Assembly: GCF_009674775.1 (NCBI RefSeq) | Contig: NZ_WKKE01000011.1 | Span: forward strand, 116,494 to 180,493 | Reading direction: 5' to 3' | From: Flavobacterium sp. LC2016-23 | GTDB taxonomy: Bacteria > Bacteroidota > Bacteroidia > Flavobacteriales > Flavobacteriaceae | DNA length: 64,000 bases | Shown: positions 50,845 through 59,794 of the stretch, in pieces | How the letters are laid out: each line of letters opens with the position of its first letter | How positions within the stretch are numbered: the first letter of the stretch is position 1 | Position numbers and translations under genes: made by a program | Notes under the pieces: model-generated | Seen by the model: the letters and a program-made list of their open reading frames with translations, nothing else | Databases searched by the model: none | Told to the model about the DNA's origin: nothing

Positions 50845-52473
50845 TTATACCTGGATTACGCCCAGGTTAAATGGTTTTTGAATAGGAGCATGGTTGGCTG
50901 CTTCTATACCCATAGAAATCCAGGTTCTGGTGTCTAACGGATCAATGATGGCATCTGTCCATAATCTTGAAGCTGCGTAATATGGAGAAGTCTGCTCATC
51001 GTAGCGTGCTTTTATTTTTGCAAATAATTCTGCTTCTTTGGCTTCATCTACGATTTCACCTTTTGCTTTAAGCGAAGAAGCTTCAATCTGAGCCAGTACT
51101 TTTGCAGCCTGAGTTCCTCCCATAACAGCAAGTTCTGCACTTGGCCAGGCGAAAATTAATCGCGGATCATATGCTTTTCCGCACATTGCATAATTTCCGG
51201 CTCCATAAGAGTTACCCACAATTACGGTGAATTTAGGCACTACCGAGTTGCTTACCGCATTTACCATTTTAGCACCATCTTTGATAATTCCGCCATGTTC
51301 TGATTTTGATCCGACCATAAAACCGGTAACATCCTGTAAAAAAACGAGCGGAATTTTCTTTTGGTTGCAATTCGCAATAAAACGGGTGGCTTTATCGGCA
51401 CTATCCGAATAGATAACACCGCCAAATTGCATTTCGCCCTTTTTGGTTTTCACTACTTTTCTTTGGTTGGCTACTATACCTACAGCCCAGCCATCAATCC
51501 TGGCATAACCGGTAATGAGTGATTGCCCGTATCCTTCTTTATAGGCTTCAAATTCAGAATTGTCAACCAGACGATTGATGATTTCCATCATGTCGTACTG
51601 CTCGTTTCTGGCCTTTGGTAAAATTCCGTAAATATCCTTTGGGTCCAAAGCAGGTTTTTCGGCTTTGATTCTGCTGTAACCGGCTTTATCGAAATCGCCT
51701 ATTTTATCTACGATGTTTTTTATTTTATCTAAAGCATCTGCATCATCTTTTGCCTTATAATCGGTGACACCCGAAATTTCGCAATGCGTTGTTGCACCGC
51801 CTAAAGTTTCATTATCAATTGTTTCCCCAATGGCTGCTTTTACCAGATAGCTTCCGGCAAGAAAGATACTTCCGGTTTTGTCAACGATTAAGGCTTCATC
51901 GCTCATAATTGGCAGATAGGCTCCGCCGGCAACACAACTGCCCATTACAGCAGCTATTTGGGTGATTCCCATACTGCTCATTTGAGCATTGTTTCTAAAA
52001 ATACGCCCGAAATGTTCTTTGTCCGGGAAAATCTCATCCTGAAGCGGCAGATAAACTCCTGCACTGTCTACTAAATAGATAATCGGCAATCTGTTTTCCA
52101 TTGCTATTTCCTGGGCACGCAGGTTTTTCTTTCCCGTGATAGGAAACCATGCTCCGGCTTTTACAGTAGCGTCATTAGCTACAACAATGCATTGTTTTCC
52201 TTTAATATATCCTATTTTTATAACAACTCCTCCGGAAGGACATCCACCGTGCTCGGCATACATTCCATCTCCGACAAATCCTCCAATTTCGATACTTTTG
52301 GCGTTATCGTCCAATAAATAATCAATGCGTTCGCGGGCAGTCATTTTACCCTCTGCATGAAGTTTTGCAATTCGTTTTTCGCCTCCGCCTAATTTGACTT
52401 TAGCAAATCTTTGTTTTAAATCTGAAAGTAATAGTTTATTGTGATCTTCGTTTTTATTGAAGTTTAAATCCAT
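50845..52473 (-). CDS. Acyl-CoA carboxylase, carboxyltransferase (beta) subunit
   Basis: Transfers carboxyl from carboxybiotin to an acyl-CoA such as propionyl- or methylcrotonyl-CoA. It is 542 residues. The carboxyltransferase N- and C-domains are seen; MGSCVAGGAYLP and VGNSYGAGNYAMCGKAYDPR are the oxyanion-hole glycine motifs. No biotin carboxylase or BCCP gene lies nearby, so the alpha subunit is encoded elsewhere. The substrate cannot be fixed from sequence. Confidence 0.88.
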   Translation of the reverse strand: MDLNFNKNEDHNKLLLSDLKQRFAKVKLGGGEKRIAKLHAEGKMTARERIDYLLDDNAKSIEIGGFVGDGMYAEHGGCPSGGVVIKIGYIKGKQCIVVANDATVKAGAWFPITGKKNLRAQEIAMENRLPIIYLVDSAGVYLPLQDEIFPDKEHFGRIFRNNAQMSSMGITQIAAVMGSCVAGGAYLPIMSDEALIVDKTGSIFLAGSYLVKAAIGETIDNETLGGATTHCEISGVTDYKAKDDADALDKIKNIVDKIGDFDKAGYSRIKAEKPALDPKDIYGILPKARNEQYDMMEIINRLVDNSEFEAYKEGYGQSLITGYARIDGWAVGIVANQRKVVKTKKGEMQFGGVIYSDSADKATRFIANCNQKKIPLVFLQDVTGFMVGSKSEHGGIIKDGAKMVNAVSNSVVPKFTVIVGNSYGAGNYAMCGKAYDPRLIFAWPSAELAVMGGTQAAKVLAQIEASSLKAKGEIVDEAKEAELFAKIKARYDEQTSPYYAASRLWTDAIIDPLDTRTWISMGIEAANHAPIQKPFNLGVIQV

Positions 52474-52639
52474 AAGATATTGATGTTTTTACAAAATAGT
52501 GTGTGCTAATTTACAAAATCAATTGAAATAAATATAATAAACTGAATTGTTTACAATTGAAATTTTGCCGGTTTTTAAAATTTGGGGCAAAAAAAAACAG
52601 AAGCGAACTTCTGTTTGGTATGTTTTTCAGGTATTTGAA

Positions 52640-53638
52640 TTATTTTTTAGAATCGCAAACCATTCTTTTTAGTATGGCCCATTGTTTTAAGGCATCACGA
52701 GCTTCTACAGCAGGATATCCCAACATGGTTTTTCCGGCAGGAATATCTCCAACCACTCCTGATCCGGCACCAACAATGGCTCCGTCACCTATAGTCGTAT
52801 GATCTTTGATAGAGGCACTGCCGCCAATTATTACCCCGTTTCCAAGAGTTACAGAACCAGCAAGACCACTGTTTCCTGCCATGATACAAAATTTACCTAA
52901 TTTACTGTTATGTCCGATCTGAACTAAATTATCAATTTTACAGCCATCTCCAAGAATGGTAGAACTGAATTTTCCGCGGTCAACGCAAGTGTTTGCACCA
53001 ATTTCAACTCCGTTTCCTATGATTACATTTCCGATTTGTGGAATTTTTACCAGACCTTTTTCACTACATGGACGGAATCCGAAGCCATCTGCACCGATTG
53101 TTGCATTTGGATGGATAATACAATCGTTTCCAATATGACAACGCTCACGAATTACTGCTCCTGACCAAATTACTGTATTTTTGCCAATAGTACATTCGTC
53201 TAAAATAGTAACGTTTGGATAAATAGTAACATTTGCTGCAATTTCTACTTTTGGTCCGATATAACATCCGGCACCAATTCTGCTTCCTTCACCAATAATA
53301 GCTGTTTCGTCTATAACCGCAGTTCTGTGAATCTCATTGTGAAATATTGGAGTGGGTGGGGCGAAAAGAGCAAGAATCTGTGACATCGCAAGATCGGCGT
53401 TCTTTACTTTAATAAAAGCACGATTATCGCCCGGTTCAATTGAAATATCTTCGTTCACAACTGCTATTGAAGCTTTTGATGCTTCCCATAATTTTTCGTA
53501 TTTTTTATTTCCTATAAAAGAAATTTCAGAAGTTGTCGCTTTTTCTAATTGCTCAGTTGCTGTTACGCTTTGAGATGTAGTGCCATAAATTACACCTTGA
53601 ATTACTTCGTTAATCTCTTGAATTGAATAGGATTTCAT
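52640..53638 (-). CDS. lpxD: UDP-3-O-(3-hydroxyacyl)glucosamine N-acyltransferase LpxD
   Basis: Adds the second acyl chain in lipid A synthesis. The ATG at 53638 (MKSYSIQEINEVIQG) is preferred; the longer frame begins with TTG. It is 333 residues. A uridine-binding N-domain (1-100) with SEISFIGNKKYEKLW precedes a long hexapeptide beta-helix (from about 103) with NATIGADGFGFRP and VQIGHNSKLG, where the catalytic His lies, and a C-terminal helix. Single gene, not in the lpx operon. Confidence 0.9.
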   Translation of the reverse strand: MKSYSIQEINEVIQGVIYGTTSQSVTATEQLEKATTSEISFIGNKKYEKLWEASKASIAVVNEDISIEPGDNRAFIKVKNADLAMSQILALFAPPTPIFHNEIHRTAVIDETAIIGEGSRIGAGCYIGPKVEIAANVTIYPNVTILDECTIGKNTVIWSGAVIRERCHIGNDCIIHPNATIGADGFGFRPCSEKGLVKIPQIGNVIIGNGVEIGANTCVDRGKFSSTILGDGCKIDNLVQIGHNSKLGKFCIMAGNSGLAGSVTLGNGVIIGGSASIKDHTTIGDGAIVGAGSGVVGDIPAGKTMLGYPAVEARDALKQWAILKRMVCDSKK

Positions 53639-54290
53639 AGAATAAATTAATTGATTATGGGGGTTAATTTTCGCCAAATAAAATCAATTAGATTTGAATT
53701 ACCTAATCTTATTTTGAACTTTTTTATTGTACTCTTTAAATAATAGTTTAAATATTACAAATTTAACATAATAACTACTAAATTTTTGACTCTTATGTAA
53801 TTTATTGAATGCCAATATTTTTGAATTTGACGTAAGTTTATATTCACTGCCTAAAGTTTTATTGGAGTAAAAGGATTTAGAATAAGTTCTTACTAGTTGA
53901 TTATCATGATTGTATCTTTAAAATTTTTAGAGCTTTGTGATACCTCAGACGTGTTAGTTGTTTGTTTTTTATAAAATATCGTAAAAAGTAAAAAATATTG
54001 ATTTCGGATTTTAATTAAAAAAATAAAATTGGAGCAGTTTCTTATAATCCTTTGATTGTAAGGAGCCAACAAAAAATAGTGGCCTAAGTACTTTTTTTTA
54101 ACAGCAGCAAATTTATTTTAAAAATAGTAGTATTAATAGGATAATTAAAAAAACAACTATTCTGTTTTTAAATCAATGGCAGGAAGATTGGTAACTGAAA
54201 ATTGCTGATAGATTTCTAAGGATAGCATTACAACGAAAAAAGCGATTCACTTTGTAAAAGGAATCGCTTTTCAGAATTTTAAATTTATAA
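53639..54290. other. AT-rich gene-free region
   Basis: About 650 bp with no supported gene. Only the terminator of the methionine sulfoxide reductase gene (54235-54271) is clear. Two weak stems are possible but unproven. I see no repeat of the octamer or heptamer families here. Confidence 0.5.
54235..54271 (-). terminator. Intrinsic terminator of msrB
   Basis: AAAAGCGATTC pairs with GAATCGCTTTT; the minus strand ends in T6. Confidence 0.8.
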
Positions 54291-54737
54291 TTACTCTTTA
54301 ATTTTAGAAAGAGAAATTGCATTGATACAATAACGCAATCCACTTGGTTCAGGACCATCAGGGAAAACGTGACCTAAATGTGCATCACAGCTATTGCATG
54401 TTACTTCAACACGAATCATTCCGTATGATTTGTCTGCATGATAGCCAATTGCATTTTCTTTGATTGGCTGCGTAAATGATGGCCAGCCTGTTCCTGACTC
54501 AAATTTTTCACTGGCATCAAAAAGTAAAGTACCACAGCATTTACATTCGTAGATTCCGGGATCGAATAAACTGCATAATTCAGAACTAAACGACCTTTCG
54601 GTTCCTTTTAAGCGGGTTACCTGATATTCTTCAGGAGTTAAAAGCTGTTTCCATTCTTCTTCCGTTTTCTCCACTTTTTTTTCAGGAGCGGGATTTCCCT
54701 TATTTGTAAAACGAATTACATCTGCCCATTTTATCAT
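54291..54737 (-). CDS. msrB: Peptide-methionine (R)-S-oxide reductase MsrB
   Basis: Reduces methionine-R-sulfoxide. The start at 54737 (MIKWADVIRFTNKGNPAPEK) is preferred to a 9-residue longer frame. It is 148 residues. SGTGWPSF is the substrate motif, zinc ligands are C65/C68 (CKCCG) and C114/C117 (CNSCDAH), and the catalytic cysteine is C137 in RYCINAISL. It follows prfB on the same strand with repeats between. Confidence 0.93.
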   Translation of the reverse strand: MIKWADVIRFTNKGNPAPEKKVEKTEEEWKQLLTPEEYQVTRLKGTERSFSSELCSLFDPGIYECKCCGTLLFDASEKFESGTGWPSFTQPIKENAIGYHADKSYGMIRVEVTCNSCDAHLGHVFPDGPEPSGLRYCINAISLSKIKE

Positions 54738-54749
54738 AACTTTATTTTT

Positions 54750-54785
54750 AGTTTCAAGTTTCAAGTTTGAGGTTTCAGGTCTCAG
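54750..54785. repeat. Heptamer-phased repeat (family D)
   Basis: Units AGTTTCA AGTTTCA AGTTTGA GGTTTCA GGTCTCA on the plus strand, in the msrB-prfB spacer. Confidence 0.75.
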
Positions 54786-54810
54786 TTTACGCTTATGGCA
54801 CTGCGACTGA

Positions 54811-54828
54811 TCCCGATAGCTATCGGGA
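54811..54828. repeat. 18-bp perfect palindrome TCCCGATAGCTATCGGGA
   Basis: The sequence is its own reverse complement and GC-rich in an AT-rich spacer, between prfB and msrB. Possible uses include a protein-binding site or hairpin. Confidence 0.7.
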
Positions 54829-54840
54829 GCTACTGCACGA

Positions 54841-55939
54841 TTATTCCTCCTCTCTCTGTCCCATCATCATTAAAAATGCTTTCAGGAAAGGATCGATATT
54901 TCCGTTCATAACGCCATCAACATCGCTGGTTTCATATCCTGTACGGACATCTTTTACCAATTTATAAGGCTGCATAACATAATTTCGTATTTGCGAACCC
55001 CATTCAATTTTCATTTTTCCGGCTTCAATATCTGCGCGTTGGGCCTGTTGTTTTTTTAGCTCAATTTCATATAACTGCGAACGTAACATTTGCATGGCAC
55101 GTTGTCTGTTATCTTGTTGTGAGCGGGTTTCAGAACATTGAATCTGAATTCCGGTTGGTTTATGAACCAATTGTACCTTGGTTTCAACCTTATTTACATT
55201 TTGTCCTCCGGCACCACTGGAACGCGAAGTTGTAATTTCGATATCGGCAGGATTGATGTCAATTTCAATACTGTCGTCAACAAGCGGGTAGACATAAACA
55301 GATGCAAATGAAGTATGACGCTTGGCGTTACTGTCAAAAGGCGAGATTCTCACCAGACGGTGCACACCATTTTCTCCTTTTAGGTATCCAAAAGAATAAT
55401 CGCCTTCAAACTCTAAAGTAACGGTTTTGATACCTGCTACCTCGCCAGCCTGAAAGTTAAGTTCTTTTATTTTGAATCCGTAGCTTTCTCCCCACATCAT
55501 ATACATACGCATCAGCATTCCGGCCCAGTCGCAACTTTCAGTTCCGCCTGCACCAGCCGTAATCTGAACAACAGCACTAAGACTATCGCCTTCGTCAGAA
55601 AGCATATTCTTGAATTCGATGTTTTCGATATGCGTTTGCGTATTGCTATAGTGCTCGTCTAACTCTTCGGCAGAAAGTTCCCCTTCTTTGTAAAAATCAT
55701 AAGCGAGCTGCAATTCATCTGTCAGCTCGATGGCTTTGTTGTAATCTTCGATCCATTTTTTCTTGTTTCGAAGGTTCTTTACAATGATTTCAGCTTCTTT
55801 GGCATTGTTCCAAAAGTCAGGAGCGAAGGTTTTTTCTTCTTCGTTGGCAATTTCGATTAGTTTGGCATCAACGTCAAAGATACCTCCTCAACGCACCAAG
55901 GCGCTCCACAATACCTTTTATTTGTTCGGTAGTTGTCAT
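54841..55939 (-). CDS. prfB: Peptide chain release factor 2, with programmed +1 frameshift
   Basis: Terminates translation at UGA and UAA. Frame one starts at 55939 ([20 protein letters not shown]), runs 21 codons and stops at an in-frame TGA (55876-55874). A +1 shift at CTT TGA continues in the main frame ([17 protein letters not shown]) to 54841, giving 365 residues. The stimulating AGGAGGT lies just before CTT TGA. RF2 motifs SPF ([14 protein letters not shown]) and GGQ ([11 protein letters not shown]) are intact. The feedback design matches E. coli prfB. Confidence 0.95.
55874..55892 (-). promoter_or_regulatory. prfB programmed +1 frameshift site
   Basis: The minus strand reads AGG AGG TAT CTT TGA C. 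The SD-like AGGAGG and the slow UGA codon cause slippage to GAC. In-frame UGA makes RF2 synthesis autoregulated. Confidence 0.9.
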
Positions 55940-56050
55940 AAATTAATATTAGTTTTATATTTTTTTTATAAATATTACGTTAATTTGGTTCTGGGATATT
56001 CACACGTTAAAGTTTATTAAAACTTATCTCGAATAACTATCAGTAATACG

Positions 56051-56058
56051 TAATTTTG
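56051..56058 (+). promoter_or_regulatory. TAnnTTTG -7 element of the threonine aldolase gene
   Basis: TAATTTTG; the predicted leader is about 25 nt. Confidence 0.55.
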
Positions 56059-56089
56059 TTGTACAAAAATAAGACATAGTTTTTAGAAT

Positions 56090-57109
56090 ATGGAAATAAA
56101 TTTAATTAGCGATACCATTACCAAACCTACACTCGAAATGTTGCAGTATATGTTTAACGCCCAGGTTGGCGATGATGTATATAAACAGGACCCTACAGTC
56201 ATTGAGCTTGAAAACAGAGTAGCAGAATTTTTTGGAATGGAAGCCGGACTTTTTTTTCCGTCGGGAACTATGGCGAATCAGACCGCAATCAAATTACATA
56301 CACAGCCCGGAGAGCAATTAATTGCCGACAAATACGCACATGTTTACAATTATGAAGGTGGCGGAGTGTCTTTCAACAGCGGCGTTTCCTGTTGCCTGAT
56401 CGATGGACACCGTGGAATGATAAATGCGGCCCAGGTGGCTGCGGCGATCAATGATCCGGAATCGTATCATAGTCCGTTAACGACTCTGGTTTGTGTGGAA
56501 AACACCACTAATAAAGGCGGTGGTGCCTGTTATGACTTAGAAGATTTAAGAGAAATAAAAAAAGTCTGTGATGCCAATCATCTGAAATTTCATCTTGATG
56601 GCGCGAGAATCTGGAATGCATTAGTGGCAAAAAGACAAAACCCGAAAGAATTCGGAGCTATTTTCGATACCATTTCGGTTTGTTTGTCTAAAGGTTTAGG
56701 AGCTCCAATAGGTTCTGTTTTGTTAGGAACCAAAGCAGATATTCATAGAGCGTTAAGAATCAGGAAAATACTTGGAGGAGGAATGCGTCAGGTGGGCTAT
56801 ATGGCTGCAGCAGGCTTATACGCTCTGGCTCATAATATCGAAAGACTGGCCGAAGATCATAGAAGGGCGAAAGAAATTGCCGCAATTCTAAGTACAAAAT
56901 CCTGGGTGTCGGCCGTAGAACCTGTTGAAACCAATATTTTGATCTTTTCGTTGGCAGAAGGTTACAGCGATCAGCTTTTAATTGAAAAATTAAAACTGAA
57001 AAATATACTGATCAGTTCAATGGGGCATAATAAGCTCAGAATTGTAACACATTTAGATTACAAAGAAGTCATGCATACTTATGTGCTGGAGACATTTTCA
57101 AAGATTTAA
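56090..57109 (+). CDS. Threonine aldolase, GntG-family PLP enzyme
   Basis: Cleaves L-threonine or allo-threonine into glycine and acetaldehyde. It is 339 residues. The PLP lysine is in SVCLSKGLGAPIGS (about residue 203) and the PLP aspartate in HLDGARIWNA (about 168). ISDTITKPTLEML is the typical N-terminal motif. Monocistronic, convergent with ybaB. Confidence 0.9.
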   Translation: MEINLISDTITKPTLEMLQYMFNAQVGDDVYKQDPTVIELENRVAEFFGMEAGLFFPSGTMANQTAIKLHTQPGEQLIADKYAHVYNYEGGGVSFNSGVSCCLIDGHRGMINAAQVAAAINDPESYHSPLTTLVCVENTTNKGGGACYDLEDLREIKKVCDANHLKFHLDGARIWNALVAKRQNPKEFGAIFDTISVCLSKGLGAPIGSVLLGTKADIHRALRIRKILGGGMRQVGYMAAAGLYALAHNIERLAEDHRRAKEIAAILSTKSWVSAVEPVETNILIFSLAEGYSDQLLIEKLKLKNILISSMGHNKLRIVTHLDYKEVMHTYVLETFSKI

Positions 57110-57127
57110 AAAAAGGTTCTAAGAATT

Positions 57128-57185
57128 AAGGTTCTAAGCTGCTAAGTTTTTTTTCAATAGAGGAAACTTAGCAGCTTAGAACCTT
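57128..57185. terminator. Octamer-repeat hairpin acting as a bidirectional terminator
   Basis: The arms AAGGTTCTAAGCTGCTAAG.. (57128-57149) and 57164-57185 are perfect 22-bp reverse complements, built from family A octamers (AAGGTTCT AAGCTGCT AAG). T-runs follow on both strands. A further AAGGTTCT lies at 57113. This shows that the octamer family can form ordinary terminator stems. Confidence 0.85.
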
Positions 57186-57200
57186 TTTTGTCTTAGAAGC

Positions 57201-57521
57201 TTATTTAAAAAGATTATCCATTCCCGGAATCATTGGCATATCCATTTTTGCAACGGCATCAAGTTCTTTTTCGTTTACGCTTGTTGCTTTTTCAATCGCT
57301 TTATTTAAGGTTACGATTAAGTAATCTTCCAATTGTTCTTTGTCTTCCAGTAAAGAGTCATCAATCGAGATGGCTGTTACTTTTCTATTAGCGGTTAATG
57401 TTACTTTCAATAATCCATCAGCGCTTTGTTCATCGATTAAGACAGTATCAAGGCGTTTTTTTGTATCTTCAATTTTTTGTTGGGTTTCTTTAAGTTTACC
57501 CATCATTCCCATTAAATCCAT
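57201..57521 (-). CDS. YbaB/EbfC nucleoid-associated protein
   Basis: A small dimeric DNA-binding protein of 106 residues. [28 protein letters not shown] forms the long helix, then a strand region with [11 protein letters not shown], and a second helix [16 protein letters not shown]. In many bacteria it lies beside dnaX/recR, not here. Confidence 0.9.
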   Translation of the reverse strand: MDLMGMMGKLKETQQKIEDTKKRLDTVLIDEQSADGLLKVTLTANRKVTAISIDDSLLEDKEQLEDYLIVTLNKAIEKATSVNEKELDAVAKMDMPMIPGMDNLFK

Positions 57522-57547
57522 TTTTGTTGATTTTAAATTATTTCATA

Positions 57548-57555
57548 CAAAATTA
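57548..57555 (-). promoter_or_regulatory. TAnnTTTG -7 element of ybaB
   Basis: TAATTTTG on the minus strand; the predicted leader is about 20 nt. Confidence 0.55.
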
Positions 57556-57623
57556 GTATATTGCTGTATCAAATCAATATAATATTTTATGAAAATATTA
57601 ATTCTGTTCTATTGTGTTTATAG

Positions 57624-57631
57624 TATTTTTG
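57624..57631 (+). promoter_or_regulatory. TAnnTTTG -7 element of the oligopeptidase gene
   Basis: TATTTTTG; the predicted leader is about 26 nt. Confidence 0.6.
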
Positions 57632-57663
57632 CTCCTTCTTATATAAAAACTAATGCTTAATCC

Positions 57664-59724
57664 ATGCCAAACGATATAATTGCCCCAAAGGCCAATAAAA
57701 TTCCTAAAAATTTAAAGAAACATAAAGAAATCCGAATCGATAATTATTTCTGGCTGAATGATAGGGAAAACCCTGAAGTTATTGATTATCTGAACCAGGA
57801 AAATGCTTATTACGAAAGTATGACAGCACATACAAAGGATCTTCAGAATGCTTTGTATGAAGAAATGAAAGGAAGAATTAAAGAGGATGATGCTTCTGTC
57901 CCTTATTTTTATAATGGCTATTATTATATCACACGTTTCGAAACCGGACAGGATTATCCAATTTTTTCAAGAAAAAAAGGAAGTCTTTCTGCTGCAGAAG
58001 AAATTTTATTCAACTGTAATGAATTAGCGAAAGGTCATGCCTACTTTAAACTGGGAGGTTTAAGCATCAGTCCGGATAATAAATTCGCAAGTTTCGGTGT
58101 TGATATTGTCGGAAGAAGAATTTACACGATCCAGATTAAGAATCTGGAAACAGGAAAAATCCTCGAAGATAAAATCGAAAATGCTACAGGAGGATCTGTG
58201 TGGGCAAATGACAATCATACGATTTTTTATACCAAACAGGATGAAGTTACTTTGAGAGCCGATAAGGTTTTCAGACACAAATTAAATACCGATTCAAAAG
58301 AAGATGTGTTGGTTTATAATGAGACCGACGACACTTTTAATGTTTCTGTCAGCAAAGAAAAATCAAGAAAATATATTGTAATAGGTTCGGGAAGCACTTT
58401 GACAACTGAATACAGAATTCTGAACTCAGATAATCCGGATGGGAAATTTGAAGTATTTCAGCCCCGTGTACGAGGCTTAGAGTACAGTATTTCGCATTAT
58501 GAGGACTCTTTTTATATTTTAACCAATAAAGACAAGGCGACGAACTTTAAGTTGATGAAAACGCCTGAAAATAAGACGGCAAAGAAGCATTGGGTAGATC
58601 TTATTCCGCACCGTGAGGATGTTTTGCTGGAAGATATCGAAATTTTCAGAAACTACTTAGTGGTAGAAGAGCGTTCAAACGGATTAAATCATATTCGTAT
58701 TATGCCCTGGAATGGGGAACCTGATTATTATTTGCCATTTGGAAGCGAAACTTATAATGCGTACACCACAACAAATATAGATTTTGATACCGATATTTTG
58801 CGTTACAGCTATCAATCGCTGGGAACGCCTTCTTCTGTTATTGATTTTAATATGAAAACTAAAACCAAAGAAATCTTAAAAGAACAAGAGGTTTTAGGAG
58901 GGAAATTTGATAAAGAAAATTACGTTGAGGAGCGTATTTGGGCGACTGCCAGAGACGGGGTAAAAATCCCGATCTCAATGATTTACAGAAAAGGCCTTGA
59001 GAAAAACGGAAAAAATCCATTGTTGCTTTATGCGTATGGTTCTTACGGAATCACAATGGATGCTTATTTTTCGTCAACCAGACTTTCTTTGTTAGATCGC
59101 GGATTTGTTTTCGCAATTGCCCATATCAGGGGAGGAGAAGACTTAGGAAGACAATGGTATGAAGATGGCAAACTGTTAAAAAAGAAAAATACCTTTACAG
59201 ATTTCATCGATTGCTCTAAATTTGTAATTAACGAAAAGTTTACTTCTTCTAAACATTTGTATGCAGAAGGAGGGTCAGCAGGAGGATTATTGATGGGAGT
59301 GATCATAAATGAAGCCCCGGAATTATATAACGGAGTTATTGCCCAGGTACCTTTTGTGGATGTCATTACAACAATGCTTGACGACAGTATTCCGTTAACA
59401 ACAGGAGAATATGATGAATGGGGTAATCCAAACAATAAAAAATATTATGATTATATGTTATCCTATTCACCTTATGACAATGTACAGCCACAACATTATC
59501 CAAATATGTACGTTTCTACAGGATTGCACGATTCACAAGTGCAATATTGGGAACCAGCCAAGTGGGTAGCCAAACTGAGAGAGCTGAAAACAAATGATAA
59601 TCTTTTGTTTTTAGACACCAATATGGACGCCGGACATGGTGGTGCTTCAGGAAGATTTGAAGCACTGAAAGACTTAGCAAAAGAATTTAGTTTTTTATTA
59701 GATTTAGAAAAAATTAAAAGCTAA
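57664..59724 (+). CDS. Prolyl oligopeptidase family serine peptidase (oligopeptidase B)
   Basis: An S9-family peptidase of 686 residues. An N-terminal seven-bladed propeller (about 70-410) precedes the alpha/beta hydrolase domain. Catalytic S538 lies in EGGSAGGL, Asp in GLHDSQV (about 622) and His in DAGHGG (about 658). LLYAYGSYG and FAIAHIRGGEDLGRQWYEDG are the PtrB oxyanion and linker motifs. No signal peptide, so cytoplasmic cleavage of basic peptides is likely. Confidence 0.92.
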   Translation: MPNDIIAPKANKIPKNLKKHKEIRIDNYFWLNDRENPEVIDYLNQENAYYESMTAHTKDLQNALYEEMKGRIKEDDASVPYFYNGYYYITRFETGQDYPIFSRKKGSLSAAEEILFNCNELAKGHAYFKLGGLSISPDNKFASFGVDIVGRRIYTIQIKNLETGKILEDKIENATGGSVWANDNHTIFYTKQDEVTLRADKVFRHKLNTDSKEDVLVYNETDDTFNVSVSKEKSRKYIVIGSGSTLTTEYRILNSDNPDGKFEVFQPRVRGLEYSISHYEDSFYILTNKDKATNFKLMKTPENKTAKKHWVDLIPHREDVLLEDIEIFRNYLVVEERSNGLNHIRIMPWNGEPDYYLPFGSETYNAYTTTNIDFDTDILRYSYQSLGTPSSVIDFNMKTKTKEILKEQEVLGGKFDKENYVEERIWATARDGVKIPISMIYRKGLEKNGKNPLLLYAYGSYGITMDAYFSSTRLSLLDRGFVFAIAHIRGGEDLGRQWYEDGKLLKKKNTFTDFIDCSKFVINEKFTSSKHLYAEGGSAGGLLMGVIINEAPELYNGVIAQVPFVDVITTMLDDSIPLTTGEYDEWGNPNNKKYYDYMLSYSPYDNVQPQHYPNMYVSTGLHDSQVQYWEPAKWVAKLRELKTNDNLLFLDTNMDAGHGGASGRFEALKDLAKEFSFLLDLEKIKS

Positions 59725-59771
59725 TTAGAAATTTTTTGTTAAATTTGCAACCTATCGAGGTTATTTAAAAA

Positions 59772-59779
59772 TACCTTTG
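59772..59779 (+). promoter_or_regulatory. TAnnTTTG -7 element of the cysteine synthase gene
   Basis: TACCTTTG. It ends 15 bp before the ATG at 59795 and overlaps an alternative TTG start at 59777, which it argues against. Confidence 0.65.
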
Positions 59780-59794
59780 ATTAACTATTTTTTT

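Noticed and set aside
53905..53925. FNR-like site TTGATTATCATGAT near 53.9 kb
   Set aside because: The half-site spacing does not match TATGAYAWWTRTCATA, and no -7 element follows.
53639..54290. Hidden gene or structured RNA in the AT-rich spacer
   Set aside because: All frames are short, and only the msrB terminator has a convincing stem.
57589..57660. 23-codon frame upstream of the oligopeptidase gene
   Set aside because: The -7 promoter element of the oligopeptidase gene lies inside it, so it would not be part of that transcript.
59064..59435. 123-codon minus-strand frame within the oligopeptidase gene
   Set aside because: It covers the catalytic serine region of the plus-strand gene and lacks any feature of its own.
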